Notes: generated by a model not told the origin, from the sequence alone. A DNA stretch of 64,000 nucleotides from JBBSAT01 sp044223665 (GCA_044223665.1 JBGALT010000024.1:5422-69421); one strand, 5' to 3'. Positions 54,626-63,753 are shown, numbered from the stretch's first letter. Program-made: numbers and translations.

Positions 54626-56080
54626 ATGGCACGCGTCGTCGTTCTCGGAGCCGGGGTGGCGGGCCACACGGCGGCTCTCTTGCTGCGGCGCAACCTCGAG
54701 CGCGAGCACGAGGTCGTGGTCGTCACGCCGAACCGGAAGTGGAACTGGATCCCGTCCAACATCTGGGTGGGCGTCGGCGTGATGGCGAAGGACGACGTCA
54801 CCTTCGATCTACCGCCGGTGTACGAGAAGCTCGGCATTCGCTACGAGCAGGCGAAGGCCGTCGAGCTCCATCCCGAGGGGTCGGCCGAGGTGGACGGGCC
54901 CTTCGTCGTCGTCGAGCGCACCGACGAGGCGCGGCGCGGCGAGCGTGACTCGCTGCGTTACGACTACCTCGTCAACGCGACGGGCCCGCGCCTCGACTTC
55001 GGCGCCACGCCGGGGCTCGGGCCGGAAGGGCACAGCCTCTCGGTGTGCACGGCCGATCACGCGATCGAGGCGAGCCGCCATCTGCGCGAGGCCATCGAGC
55101 GCATGCGCGCCGGCGCCCAGCAGACGCTGCTCGTCGGCACGGGTCACGGCACGTGCACCTGCCAGGGCGCGGCCTTCGAGTACGTCTTCAACGTCGAGCA
55201 CGAGCTACGGCGCGCAGGCGTCCGCGATCGCGCGCGCGTCGTGTTCATCACGAACGAGGCCGAGCTCGGCGACTTCGGCGTCGACGGCATGCAGCTCCAG
55301 ACGGGCGGCTACGTCGTTCCCGGGAAGATCTTCGCCGAGTCGCTCTTCGCCGAGCGCGGCATCGAGTCCATCACCGGTGTCGCGGTGAAGTCGGTCGAGA
55401 AGGGGCTCGTGCGCTACGAGTCGCTCGACGGCGAAGAGCACACCTTCGCCTTCGACTTCGCGATGCTCCTTCCGCCGTTCAAGGGCGCGCAGCTCCGCGC
55501 GCTCGATCGCGCCGGCAACGACGTCACGAGCGAGATGTTCGCGCCGAGCGGCTTCATGAAGGTCGACGCCGACTACGCGACCAAGCCTTACGAAGAGTGG
55601 CGACCCCAGGACTGGCCCAAGACGTACCAGTCTCCGCGCCACCCGAACGTGTTCGCCGCCGGCATCGCGTTCGCGCCGCCCCACGCGATCTCGCGGCCCC
55701 GCAAGTCGAAGAACGGAACGCTCGTGGCGCCCGCGCCCCCGCGCACCGGCATGCCCTCCGGGATCATGGGGCGCACGGTCGCGCTGAGCATCGTCGACAT
55801 GATCCACGGCGCAGCCAAGCCCACGCACGCGGCCTCGCTGGCCGAGATGGGGGCCGCGTGCGTCGCCTCGGCCGGCGCCAGCGCGTGGAGCGGCACCGCC
55901 GCGTCGATGACGATGTTCCCGGTGGTGCCCGACTACCAGCGCTATCCCGGCGTCGGCCGCGATCTGCGGCACACCACCGGCGAGATCGGCTCGGCGGGCC
56001 ACTGGATCAAGTCGATCCTGCACACGATGTTTCTCTACAAGGCGAAGGCCAAGCCCTTCTGGTGGCTCATCCCGGAGTGA
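54626..56080 (+). CDS. FAD-dependent sulfide:quinone oxidoreductase-like protein
   Basis: This 484-residue flavoprotein has the N-terminal dinucleotide fold GAGVAGHTAALLL (8-20), the NATGPRLDFGATPGL loop, a second nucleotide-like motif at 168-180 and cysteines C141, C177 and C179 (GTCTCQGAAFEYVF), placed like redox cysteines of sulfide:quinone oxidoreductases. The family oxidises sulfide and passes electrons to membrane quinone. Late segments (PFKGAQLRAL, ASMTMFPVVPDY, SILHTMFLYKAKAKPFWW) fit membrane association. Start ATG has GAGGAGGGA upstream. Two micro membrane-protein genes follow at once. An NADH-dehydrogenase-like role is the alternative. Confidence 0.82.
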   Translation: MARVVVLGAGVAGHTAALLLRRNLEREHEVVVVTPNRKWNWIPSNIWVGVGVMAKDDVTFDLPPVYEKLGIRYEQAKAVELHPEGSAEVDGPFVVVERTDEARRGERDSLRYDYLVNATGPRLDFGATPGLGPEGHSLSVCTADHAIEASRHLREAIERMRAGAQQTLLVGTGHGTCTCQGAAFEYVFNVEHELRRAGVRDRARVVFITNEAELGDFGVDGMQLQTGGYVVPGKIFAESLFAERGIESITGVAVKSVEKGLVRYESLDGEEHTFAFDFAMLLPPFKGAQLRALDRAGNDVTSEMFAPSGFMKVDADYATKPYEEWRPQDWPKTYQSPRHPNVFAAGIAFAPPHAISRPRKSKNGTLVAPAPPRTGMPSGIMGRTVALSIVDMIHGAAKPTHAASLAEMGAACVASAGASAWSGTAASMTMFPVVPDYQRYPGVGRDLRHTTGEIGSAGHWIKSILHTMFLYKAKAKPFWWLIPE

Positions 56081-56085
56081 AGACC

Positions 56086-56253
56086 ATGCCCGAAGGTGAA
56101 CGACACGAGCTCGCGCGATTCACGATGAAGCCGGGCAGGACGGTGCTCTTTCTGCGCACGTTCTTCCTCTATCAGGCGTGGCGCTTCGTCTGGGTGAACC
56201 TGCGGATGATCGTCATGGTGCTCAAGTCGCACGGCACGACGAGTCGACGATGA
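56086..56253 (+). CDS. Micro membrane protein in oxidoreductase operon
   Basis: This 55-residue protein (MPEGERHELARFTMKPGR, then a hydrophobic helix FLRTFFLYQAWRFVWV) has a single amphipathic or membrane helix. It starts five bases after the oxidoreductase stop and its own stop overlaps the next start (ATGA). Codon bias is strong. It may be a small subunit that helps the flavoprotein attach to the membrane or quinone; this is inferred from position only. Confidence 0.7.
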   Translation: MPEGERHELARFTMKPGRTVLFLRTFFLYQAWRFVWVNLRMIVMVLKSHGTTSRR

Positions 56254-56558
56254 GCGCGGACGAGACGACGGGGATCGATCGCGACGACGCGGCGGCGCTC
56301 GAGGAGGCGCTCGCCGCCGAGCGAGCCGAGTCGGAGCGGCTGATGCTCTCCGGGCTCGCGATCGGCGCGGTCGACGTCGCCGCGATCGCGGTGCTCGGTG
56401 CAGGCTGCCCGTTCTGCGTGGTCGGTGTGCCCGCCCTCGTGGCGTGGGGCGCCTATCGTCGCTGGAAGGTCCACGGTCTCGCGCGAGAGCTGGCGAGGCA
56501 GCGCGCCGCATCGATGCTCGGCGAGGATGTCACCCCGGACCGAGCCCGCGTGCGCTGA
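56250..56558 (+). CDS. Small membrane protein in oxidoreductase operon
   Basis: This 102-residue protein has an acidic helical N-terminus (DDAAALEEALAAERAESERL) and a hydrophobic region (about 33-66) with a CPFC pair (AVLGAGCPFCVVGVPALVAWGAYR). It ends with a basic helix. The two cysteines inside the membrane region could carry a redox or metal role. ATGA overlap with the preceding micro gene makes it the third gene of the operon. Not recognised as a named family. Confidence 0.72.
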   Translation: MSADETTGIDRDDAAALEEALAAERAESERLMLSGLAIGAVDVAAIAVLGAGCPFCVVGVPALVAWGAYRRWKVHGLARELARQRAASMLGEDVTPDRARVR

Positions 56559-56561
56559 CGA

Positions 56562-57365
56562 TCAGAACGCGGCGCCGACCATCCCGAGCACGTCGATGTA
56601 CGTCGTCGCGCCGACGACGACGAAGCCGAGACGGATCGTCAGCTCCACGCCGTCGAAGCGGAAGCGCGCGTCCCCGTCGCCACCGATGTCGGGCGAGATG
56701 CTGTTGGCCGTGGCGACGACGCCGCCGCGCAGCGAGACCACGCCGGTACAGCGCACGATGCGATCTTCACAGAAGTGACCGTAGAGGCCGAGGCGGATGC
56801 CGCCCAGGCCGTAGATGGCCTCGCCTCCGATGATCTGCCCCGCCGTGAGCCCGAAGAGCAGCGGCGTGGCGTCGCGAGGCAGCCACTCCCACTCCTCCGT
56901 CAGGCGCGCCGCCACCGTGCTCGAGCCGGAGGTCACGAGGCCGATCCCGGCTCCGAACCGGAGGCGCCACTCGGGCTCCGGGAGCGGCGGTAGCGTGAGC
57001 TCCTCGGTCTCCGGATCGGGCTCCGGCTCGGCCTGCCTCGGGGTGGTCTCGGGAAAGACCTGCGCGGTCACGCGCGTGCGGCGGTGCGTCGCCGCGCGCT
57101 CGGGATGATCCGCATCGTCGAGAAGCCCCGGCTCGTGCTCCGGCTCTTCGGCCGGAGCGGTCGCCTCCGCGTCTTCTTCGCCGCCCTGCTGTGCGGCCGC
57201 CGCCGCGTCGGCCTGCTCGCTCGCCGCCTCCTGCGCGCGCTCGGCCTCTTCGTGCGTGGGGGGCTCCTCCTGTGCGGGTGCCGACGGCGGCCCCTCCGGG
57301 ACGCTCTGCGCGTGCGCGGTCGAAGCGAGGGAGAGCAGCACGAACAGAGCGAGGCAGGCGCGCAC
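56562..57365 (-). CDS. Exported protein with low-complexity linker and beta-barrel-like domain
   Basis: From the GTG at the 5' end it has 267 residues: a textbook signal peptide (MRACLALFVLLSLASTAHAQ), a long Glu/Ala/Pro-rich stretch (about 22-120) and a beta-strand-rich C-terminal domain (about 125-267; WRLRFGAGIGLVTSGSSTV, VVSLRGGVVATAN) ending in Phe, as outer-membrane barrels do. The GTG was chosen because the upstream open frame would place extra basic residues before the signal. It is convergent with the small membrane-protein gene (3 bp between stops). Family unknown. Confidence 0.72.
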   Translation of the reverse strand: MRACLALFVLLSLASTAHAQSVPEGPPSAPAQEEPPTHEEAERAQEAASEQADAAAAAQQGGEEDAEATAPAEEPEHEPGLLDDADHPERAATHRRTRVTAQVFPETTPRQAEPEPDPETEELTLPPLPEPEWRLRFGAGIGLVTSGSSTVAARLTEEWEWLPRDATPLLFGLTAGQIIGGEAIYGLGGIRLGLYGHFCEDRIVRCTGVVSLRGGVVATANSISPDIGGDGDARFRFDGVELTIRLGFVVVGATTYIDVLGMVGAAF

Positions 57366-57439
57366 CTGCGGAGCATAGGCACGTCCGCGCGCTCTGCCAT
57401 GCGGCACGACGTCCCGCCTCGCCGTATATCTGAACGACC

Positions 57440-58003
57440 GTGGCCCGACGCCTGCCCACCATCGACGCGAAGAAGGAAGGCCTGGGCCGACCGACCATCA
57501 TGGATCGAACGCTCGCGCAGCGTTACGGCACGCCGTACGTGGTCCTCGCCGCGTTCGCCATCGACGTCGATCGCGTGCGCGAGCACCTCGAGGACGAAGG
57601 GCTCGACGACGAGCTGCCGATGGGCTGGGAGGTGTTCCTCACCGAGCGCTACCTCGAGGCCTGCGTCGAGGGTGCGAGCGAGACCGGGCGCTCGATGATC
57701 GACGACGTGGTGCTCGGCATCTTCGATCTGCCGCCCAGCGAGGAGCCCGTCTTCGGCTCGCAGCTCCCGTTCGCCGTCTGGCACGCCGTCGAGCGAGCGG
57801 TGCTGCCGGCGGAGCTCGCGACGACGTTCCGCGTGTGGAAGTCCAAGCCCAAGGAGCTCGGGGCCGAGCTCGACCGGCTCTACGCCACGAAGGACCCGAC
57901 CACGCGCGCGATCGCGCGCCGCTGTCTGGACGCCGCGCTCGAGCCCCCCCTGGCGCCGCCGGTCCGCGAGGCGCTCGAAGCGATGTCGGCTTCTGCCCCG
58001 TGA
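57440..58003 (+). CDS. Hypothetical cytoplasmic protein
   Basis: This 187-residue soluble protein (GTG start, MARRLPTIDAKKEGLGRPT) has no signal peptide or membrane segment and is mostly helical and charged, with DRTLAQRYGTPYVVLAAFA and DEELPMGW-like strands near the start. No motif links it to a known family. It is divergent from the exported-protein gene and precedes lgt, separated from it by an 11-bp inverted repeat and a promoter. Confidence 0.7.
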   Translation: MARRLPTIDAKKEGLGRPTIMDRTLAQRYGTPYVVLAAFAIDVDRVREHLEDEGLDDELPMGWEVFLTERYLEACVEGASETGRSMIDDVVLGIFDLPPSEEPVFGSQLPFAVWHAVERAVLPAELATTFRVWKSKPKELGAELDRLYATKDPTTRAIARRCLDAALEPPLAPPVREALEAMSASAP

Positions 58004-58006
58004 TGC

Positions 58007-58058
58007 GGGGTGTGATCCCGGCGCGTGCTCGCTGACCAACCATCCGTGATCACACCCC
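58007..58058. terminator. 11-bp inverted repeat with 30-nt loop
   Basis: GGGGTGTGATC (58007-58017) and GATCACACCCC (58048-58058) are perfect reverse complements. The sequence CCCCGTGATGCG also occurs on both sides. It may be a terminator of the hypothetical gene or an operator for lgt. Confidence 0.4.
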
Positions 58059-58073
58059 GTGATGCGCCCGCGC

Positions 58074-58103
58074 TTGACGCGCGCGGCGGGAGAAAGACAT
58101 AAG
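58074..58103 (+). promoter_or_regulatory. Probable housekeeping promoter of lgt
   Basis: TTGACG (58074-58079) and CATAAG (58098-58103) are separated by 18 bases and lie just upstream of the lgt ATG at 58112. The predicted message would have a very short leader. Confidence 0.5.
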
Positions 58104-58111
58104 CTCCCGCG

Positions 58112-59188
58112 ATGCATCCCATTCTCTTCGAGATCCCGACCCCCTGGGGCCCGCAGCCGATCTTCTCCTACGGCGTGATGCTCGGCTCCTCGATGATCGC
58201 GGCCTGGTACGTCGTGATGTGGCTCGGGGAGCGCGACGGGATGAACAAGGACGTGCTGGCGAACGGCTTCATCACCGCCGCGGTGAGCGCCATCGTCGGG
58301 GCGCGGCTGCTCTACGTCGTCACCAACCCCAACGAGTTCCACAGCTTCGTCTCGCTGTTCAACCTGCGCGCAGGCGGCCTCGTCGCGTACGGAGGCTTCC
58401 TCGGAGGCTTCCTCGGCTCGCTGATCTACTTCCGCTCGAAGGGGATCCCGCTGCTCCGCTTCGCCGACGTGACGGCGCCCACGCTCGCGATGGGCCTCGG
58501 CCTCACACGCGTCGGTTGCTACCTCTACGGCTGCGACTTCGGCGCGCGCCTGGGCGACGACGCTCCCTCGTGGCTCGTCGACCTCGGGACGTTCCCGCAC
58601 TGGGCCAACGACGAAGGATCGCCGGCGTGGAGCTACCACGTGAGCGAGTACGACCTGCCGTTCGATGCCCCGCACTCGTACGCGGTGCACCCGACGCAGA
58701 TCTACGAGTCGCTCATCGGCTTCACCCTCTGCGCGCTCACGGTCGCCGTCTGGCGCCGCCGCGAGTTCTACGGCCAGGTGCTGCTCGTGCTCGCGATGGC
58801 GTACGGCCTGTGGCGCTTCGCGATCGAGTACGTGCGCGACGATCCCGAGCGCGGCTTCTTCGCCGGCTTCTCGACCTCGCAGCTCATCTCGCTGGCGATC
58901 GTGCCGCTCGCGCTCTTCTTCTACTTCAAGCAGCGCGCCGAGCAGCGCGCCAGGCCCTCGAAGGTCTACAAGCTCGACTTCGGCGCAGCGCCCACCGCTA
59001 CGGGCGAGGCGCCGGCCATCGCGGGCGGCGCCCCGCTCGACGACGCGAGCGACGACGAAGACGCCGCGGACGAGAGCCCGCCGTCCTCCTCCTCGTCGGA
59101 GCGCGCGGAGAAGAAGGACGCGCCGAGCGCCGAGCCGATCAAGCGACCCCCGGGCAAGAGCGGCCTCAAGAAGAAGAAGAAGCGCTGA
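58112..59188 (+). CDS. lgt: Prolipoprotein diacylglyceryl transferase with extended C-terminus
   Basis: This 358-residue inner-membrane enzyme transfers a diacylglyceryl group from phosphatidylglycerol to the lipobox cysteine. It has the usual seven-helix pattern and blocks: VGARLLYVV, RAGGLVAYGG, TRVGCYLYGCDFG in the place of the signature GRxGNFxNxE, and HPTQIYES with DDPERGFF. The Arg of the signature is kept while Asn is replaced by Cys, a variant seen in related bacteria. Residues about 290-358 are an acidic then Lys-rich cytoplasmic tail (SSSSSERAEKKDAP, KKKKKR) beyond the normal 260-290 residues. It serves the many lipoproteins of the window. Confidence 0.92.
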   Translation: MHPILFEIPTPWGPQPIFSYGVMLGSSMIAAWYVVMWLGERDGMNKDVLANGFITAAVSAIVGARLLYVVTNPNEFHSFVSLFNLRAGGLVAYGGFLGGFLGSLIYFRSKGIPLLRFADVTAPTLAMGLGLTRVGCYLYGCDFGARLGDDAPSWLVDLGTFPHWANDEGSPAWSYHVSEYDLPFDAPHSYAVHPTQIYESLIGFTLCALTVAVWRRREFYGQVLLVLAMAYGLWRFAIEYVRDDPERGFFAGFSTSQLISLAIVPLALFFYFKQRAEQRARPSKVYKLDFGAAPTATGEAPAIAGGAPLDDASDDEDAADESPPSSSSSERAEKKDAPSAEPIKRPPGKSGLKKKKKR

Positions 59189-59263
59189 AGCGAGCTCTCG
59201 GCCGGCGTCGCACGGGGCCGGCCGATCTGCTTCGACCCGGTGGCAACGAGCCCGGGTCGAGCC

Positions 59264-61075
59264 TCAGGCCGCGCTCGAAGCGAGCCTCGCTTCGAGCTCG
59301 CTCGGCGGCACGGGCTTGGCGAAGTAGAAGCCCTGGACCTCGTCGCAGCCGAGCTCGGCGAGCTTGTCGAGCTGGCCCTTGGTCTCCACGCCCTCGGCGA
59401 GCACGTCGAGCTCGAGCGAGTGCCCGAGCGAGGTGATCGCCTGCGCGACCGCGCCCGACTGTGCGCCGCGCGGGCCTTCGACGTCGAGCTCGCGCACGAA
59501 CGAGCGGTCGATCTTGAGCACGTCGAGGGGCAGCCGCGAGAGGTACGCCAAGGACGAGTAGCCGGTCCCGAAGTCGTCGACCGAGACACGCACGCCGATC
59601 TTCCGTAGCTCGGAGAGCCGCGCCGCGACGTGATCGACGTCGTTCATGACGATCGACTCGGTCAGCTCGAGCTCGAGCGCCGAGGGCGCGATCCCCGCGC
59701 CCTTGATGGCGCGCGTGACGGTGCCCACGAAGTCGGGCCGCGCGAACTGGAGCGAGCTGACGTTCACCGAGACGCGGCCCACGTCGATGCGGCGGTCCTG
59801 CCAGCGCCGCAGCTGCTTGCAGACCTCGGTCATGGCCCAGGTGCCGATCGGCACGATGAGCCCGGTCTCCTCGGCGATGGGAATGAAGCGAGCGGGGCTC
59901 ACGAGCCCGCGCTCGGGGTGCACCCAGCGCATGAGCGCCTCGGCGCCGACGTGCCGCCGATCGCCGATGGCGTACTTGGACTGGTAATAGAGGACGAGCT
60001 GCCCCTCGCGCAGCGCCGCGCGCAGGTCCTTCTCCAGCTCGACGCGATCGCGCACTTCTTCGTGCATCGCGCGATCGAACACCATCATCTTGCCCACGCC
60101 CTGGCTCTTGGCGCGGTTGAGCGCCATGTCGGCGAAGCGCAGCAGCTGCGTCGCATCGTCGGCATCCTTGGGGTAGACGGCGATGCCCATGCTGGCGGTC
60201 AGCGAGAGCTCGTGGCCCTGGATGTGGAAGGGCTCGCGCACCGCTTGCTGCACGCGATCGGCGATCAAGAGGGGCGCGCCGGTGCTGTCGCTCTCGACGA
60301 TGATGACGAACTCGTCGCCGCTGCGGCGCCCGACGAAGTCGTCGTCGCCGAGGCTGCTGCGCAAGCGCTCGGCCACCTGACGAAGCAGCACGTCGCCGGC
60401 CATCGGCCCGAGCGACTCGTTCACCCGGCGGAAGCGATCGAGCGAGACCACCATCGCGGTGATGCCGAGCTGCAGGACGCCGGCGCGCTCGAGCATGCGC
60501 TCGGCCTCGGCGACGGCGATGCTGCGGAGCGGAAGGCCGGTGACGCTGTCGCGGGCCACGCCGTTGCCGCCGCCGCGTCGATCCGTCGCGCCCGCGGGCG
60601 CGGGCGCCGCTCCTTTCGCGGGCGCAGCGGCCGGCGGTGCAGGCGAGCGTCGCTGGACGAGGGCGCCGACGTGCGGCGCCAGCAGCTGCGCGAGGTCCTC
60701 CAGCACCGGGAGCTTGCGCATCAGATCGCCCCGAGGGACGTGATCGGCGCAGACGAGCGCTCCCCGCTGCGCGCCGTCCACCACGATGGGGACGAAGGCG
60801 AGCGCGCCGAGGTGAAGCGCCGGAGGGAAGAGCTCGGCCTCGGGCGGTGGCGCGCCGCGAACGAGCGGGCTCGTCGCGCGCGAGCGTGCAGCGACCAAGC
60901 GCTTGGCGCTCGGCAGGATGAACGAGCCCTCGGGGACCTGTCCGATCCGCGTGCGGACCTCGACACGGTCGCCGTCGAACGTGGCGAGCAGCGCGTGAGG
61001 CGTGTCGGCGACGGCGCGCACGACCCGCATCAGCCGGGTGATGTCACCGTGACTATCCGCCTCGAGCGATGACAT
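59264..61075 (-). CDS. GAF-GGDEF-EAL c-di-GMP signalling protein
   Basis: This 603-residue cytosolic protein has an N-terminal GAF-like sensory domain (about 5-140), an Ala/Pro linker, a GGDEF domain (about 175-335) and an EAL domain (about 345-600). The GGDEF core reads RSGDEF (252-256), with Ser for the first Gly, a change that may still allow activity. The EAL core EAL (379-381) is intact with TESIVMND, DDFGTGYSSL and LAEGVE following. It could therefore synthesise or hydrolyse c-di-GMP, with hydrolysis more certain. It has no membrane segment. Confidence 0.9.
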   Translation of the reverse strand: MSSLEADSHGDITRLMRVVRAVADTPHALLATFDGDRVEVRTRIGQVPEGSFILPSAKRLVAARSRATSPLVRGAPPPEAELFPPALHLGALAFVPIVVDGAQRGALVCADHVPRGDLMRKLPVLEDLAQLLAPHVGALVQRRSPAPPAAAPAKGAAPAPAGATDRRGGGNGVARDSVTGLPLRSIAVAEAERMLERAGVLQLGITAMVVSLDRFRRVNESLGPMAGDVLLRQVAERLRSSLGDDDFVGRRSGDEFVIIVESDSTGAPLLIADRVQQAVREPFHIQGHELSLTASMGIAVYPKDADDATQLLRFADMALNRAKSQGVGKMMVFDRAMHEEVRDRVELEKDLRAALREGQLVLYYQSKYAIGDRRHVGAEALMRWVHPERGLVSPARFIPIAEETGLIVPIGTWAMTEVCKQLRRWQDRRIDVGRVSVNVSSLQFARPDFVGTVTRAIKGAGIAPSALELELTESIVMNDVDHVAARLSELRKIGVRVSVDDFGTGYSSLAYLSRLPLDVLKIDRSFVRELDVEGPRGAQSGAVAQAITSLGHSLELDVLAEGVETKGQLDKLAELGCDEVQGFYFAKPVPPSELEARLASSAA

Positions 61076-61219
61076 CCAGGCTCGGAGTATAGGGGAACGC
61101 GATCGATTCGATCGACAGCGATCGACCCCGAGCGGCGCGAGCCGAGCGCGACCGGCATGTCGGGCGGTGTGGTCGGCGTCGCTCTCGATTCCAACGAGAG
61201 CGAATCGGACGCGGATGCG

Positions 61220-62443
61220 TCAGCGATCGAGGCGATCGACGTCGCGCAGCTCCGGCAGCCGCGCCCAGTAGTAGGCCGTCACGAGCAGCGTGCCGACCCC
61301 ACCGACGACGACCGAGGTCACCGTCCCGAGCAGGCGGGCCGTGAGGCCCGACTCGAACTCGCCCAGCTCGTTCGAGGCGCCGACGAAGACCATGTTCACG
61401 GCCGAGACCCGCCCGCGCATCTCGGGCGGCGTCGTGGCCTGCACGACGATGCTGCGCACGACGACGCTCACCATGTCCGCGGCGCCGACGACGACGAGCG
61501 CGGCGAGCGAGACCACGAAGCTCTCGGACAGGCCGAACACGATCGTCGCGGCGCCGAACACCGCCACGGCGGCGAGCATCGTGCGGCCTGCGCGGCGCTC
61601 GATCGGGCGCACGCCCAGCGCCACCGCGACGACGAGCGCGCCGACCGCCGGCGCGGCGCGCAGGGCTCCGAGCCCGGCCGTCCCGACGTGCAGCACGTCG
61701 CTCGCGTACACCGGCATGAGCGCGACGGCGCCTCCGAGCAGCACCGCGAACAGATCGAGCGAGATCGAGCCGAGGATCACCCGATGATCGCGCACGTAGC
61801 GGATGCCCGCGAAGATGCGCTCCAGCGCCGGCTCACCCTGCTTGCGCTCGTAGGGCCGCTCGCGCACGAAGAGCAGCTGCACGACCACGAGCGCCTCGAG
61901 GATCGCCACGAGCGTGTAGATGCGGAGCGGGCCGAGCGGCCGATAGAGCGCGCCTCCCAGCGCCGGGCCCAGCGCGACCGCGACCTGGAACGTGGTCGCG
62001 TTCCAGCCCACGGCCCGCGCGAAGAGCTCGGAAGGGACGAGCGAGGGCGTGATCGCCTGCCCCGCCGGGCCGGCGAACGAGCGCGCCACGCCGAAGAGCG
62101 CGAGCACGGCGTACGCGGCGCCCACGTCGAGGTGCTCGGAGGCCGAGAGCGCGGCGAGCGAGAGCGCGACGAGCACGATCGTGGCGTGGCAGACGAGCAG
62201 CACCGCCCGGCGCGGGAAGCGATCCGCCGCGGCGCCCGTGACGAGGACGAGGACGAACTGGGGCACGAATTGCGCGAGCCCGGAGAAGCCGAGTGCCAGC
62301 GGGTCGTGCGTCTCGGCGTAGACCTGCGCGCCGATCGCGACGCTCATCATCTGCATGGCGACGACGGCGGTGAAGCGGACGCCCTGGTAGAGCAAGAACG
62401 ACCGCTCGCGCAGCAAGGCCCGGCTGGCGGACGCCTCGCTCAT
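61220..62443 (-). CDS. MFS exporter, enterobactin-exporter-like
   Basis: This 407-residue inner-membrane transporter has 12 predicted helices and the MFS loop motif in DRFPRRAVLL (about 75-84), with FRERPYERK in the central loop. The order of helices and short loops resembles the EntS/TetA-like drug and siderophore exporter group. Its ATG overlaps the stop of the upstream transporter gene by four bases, so the two are co-translated. Two different exporters in tandem suggest a product that each handles or a heteromeric use; no siderophore genes lie in the window. Confidence 0.85.
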   Translation of the reverse strand: MSEASASRALLRERSFLLYQGVRFTAVVAMQMMSVAIGAQVYAETHDPLALGFSGLAQFVPQFVLVLVTGAAADRFPRRAVLLVCHATIVLVALSLAALSASEHLDVGAAYAVLALFGVARSFAGPAGQAITPSLVPSELFARAVGWNATTFQVAVALGPALGGALYRPLGPLRIYTLVAILEALVVVQLLFVRERPYERKQGEPALERIFAGIRYVRDHRVILGSISLDLFAVLLGGAVALMPVYASDVLHVGTAGLGALRAAPAVGALVVAVALGVRPIERRAGRTMLAAVAVFGAATIVFGLSESFVVSLAALVVVGAADMVSVVVRSIVVQATTPPEMRGRVSAVNMVFVGASNELGEFESGLTARLLGTVTSVVVGGVGTLLVTAYYWARLPELRDVDRLDR

Positions 62444-63753
62444 GCGCGCGCTTCGGCGCTCGGCCGCTCTGGCGCAGCCGCAGCGGCCTGCGCCGCACGG
62501 GCCTTCACGTCGCGCTCGACGGCCCGCACGATCCACGGGAGCACGAGCATCGAGGCGATGGCGATCAGCGAGACGCGGTCCATGCCGACGAGCGGCGCGA
62601 CGGCGTGCGCGACGTCCCGATCGCCGCAGCCCGAGAGCGCGCCCTCCGCGCCGCCCTCCGTGTCGAGCAGCTGCGCGCTGGTGAACGCGCCGAGCGCGCA
62701 GAACAGATGCTGCGTCATCGACTGGAGCGACATGAAGCGCGCGCGCTCGTCCTGCGTCGGCACCTTGGTCGCGAGCGTCTGCACCGACACGTTCCGGAGG
62801 CCGTTGGCCACCATGAAGCTCACGAAGACGAGCTCGACCGGCACCCACGGGATCGCCCACGTGAAGCCCACGAGCACCACGACCACCGTGATGCTCGTGC
62901 CGAGGAGCAGGACGGGGAAGGTCCCGTAGCGATCGACGAGGCGCCCGAAGGCACGCGTCGTCATGAAGCTCGCCGCGCCACCCATCATGTAGAGCGTGTC
63001 GAGACGCTCGCGCGGGTAGTGGAGGTTTCCCTGCGTGAAGGCCGCGAGGTTCGGGATCAGCACGAAGAGCCCGAAGTTCGAGACCGCGCTCCCGAGGTAC
63101 GAGAGCAAGGTCGTGCGCCGGGTCAAGAGGCCGGAGAACGAGGCGAGCACGCCGCGCGACGCTTCCGCGCCCGGCGGCGGGATGTGCCCGCGGAGCGAAG
63201 GCACGGTCGCCCACGCGAGCGCGCCCGCCACCAATCCCATCGTGCCGACGACGACGAACGGGAAGTGCCAGCCGCCCATCTGGGAGAGGCGGAGCCCGGC
63301 CGGAACGCCGAGCACGGAGGCGACGCTGAACGCCATCATCACGCTCCCGAGGGCGCGCCCGCGGCGCTCGGGAGGGATCACGTCGGCGAGGATCGAGAGC
63401 GCCAGGCTCGTCGCCGGGCCGCCGAACGCCCCGGCGAGCACGCGCGCGAGGACCAGCTGCTCGAGGCTCCCCGCGAGGCCGCCCGCGAAAGTCCCGAGCG
63501 CGAGCCCGACGAGCGAGAGCGCGAGGGCGGGGCGCCGATCGAAGCGGTCGAGGAAGAACGCACAACCGAAGCCCGAGAGCGCCGCGGACGCGGTGTAGCT
63601 GCCGCCGACGATCCCCAGGCGCGAAGGAGCGATGCCGAGGTCGCAGGCGAAGTCCGGCCCGAGCGGCATCACCATCATGAAGTCGAGGATGTTGACGAAC
63701 TGCACCGCGGCGAGGACGAAGATGAGGCGTCGCTCGCGTTCGGCGGAGAGCAT
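62440..63753 (-). CDS. MFS exporter, first gene of transporter pair
   Basis: This 437-residue, 12-helix MFS transporter starts MLSAERERRLIFVLAAVQF; an ATG 45 bases further upstream is possible but adds residues not expected in the family. The motif DRFDRRPALALS (loop 2-3) and SLALSILADVIPPERRGRALG (loop 4-5 region; conserved PxxxRG) place it in the drug:H+ antiporter group, similar to arabinose-exporter-type proteins. It ends with a basic Ala-rich tail. Palindromes upstream suggest it leads a regulated operon. Confidence 0.85.
   Translation of the reverse strand: MLSAERERRLIFVLAAVQFVNILDFMMVMPLGPDFACDLGIAPSRLGIVGGSYTASAALSGFGCAFFLDRFDRRPALALSLVGLALGTFAGGLAGSLEQLVLARVLAGAFGGPATSLALSILADVIPPERRGRALGSVMMAFSVASVLGVPAGLRLSQMGGWHFPFVVVGTMGLVAGALAWATVPSLRGHIPPPGAEASRGVLASFSGLLTRRTTLLSYLGSAVSNFGLFVLIPNLAAFTQGNLHYPRERLDTLYMMGGAASFMTTRAFGRLVDRYGTFPVLLLGTSITVVVVLVGFTWAIPWVPVELVFVSFMVANGLRNVSVQTLATKVPTQDERARFMSLQSMTQHLFCALGAFTSAQLLDTEGGAEGALSGCGDRDVAHAVAPLVGMDRVSLIAIASMLVLPWIVRAVERDVKARAAQAAAAAPERPSAEARA

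Noticed and set aside
61157..62929. A long plus-strand open frame (590 codons) rich in Arg, His, Asp and Glu
   Set aside because: It is antisense to the two MFS genes, which have clear membrane helices and codon bias; the opposite frame is a by-product of high GC.
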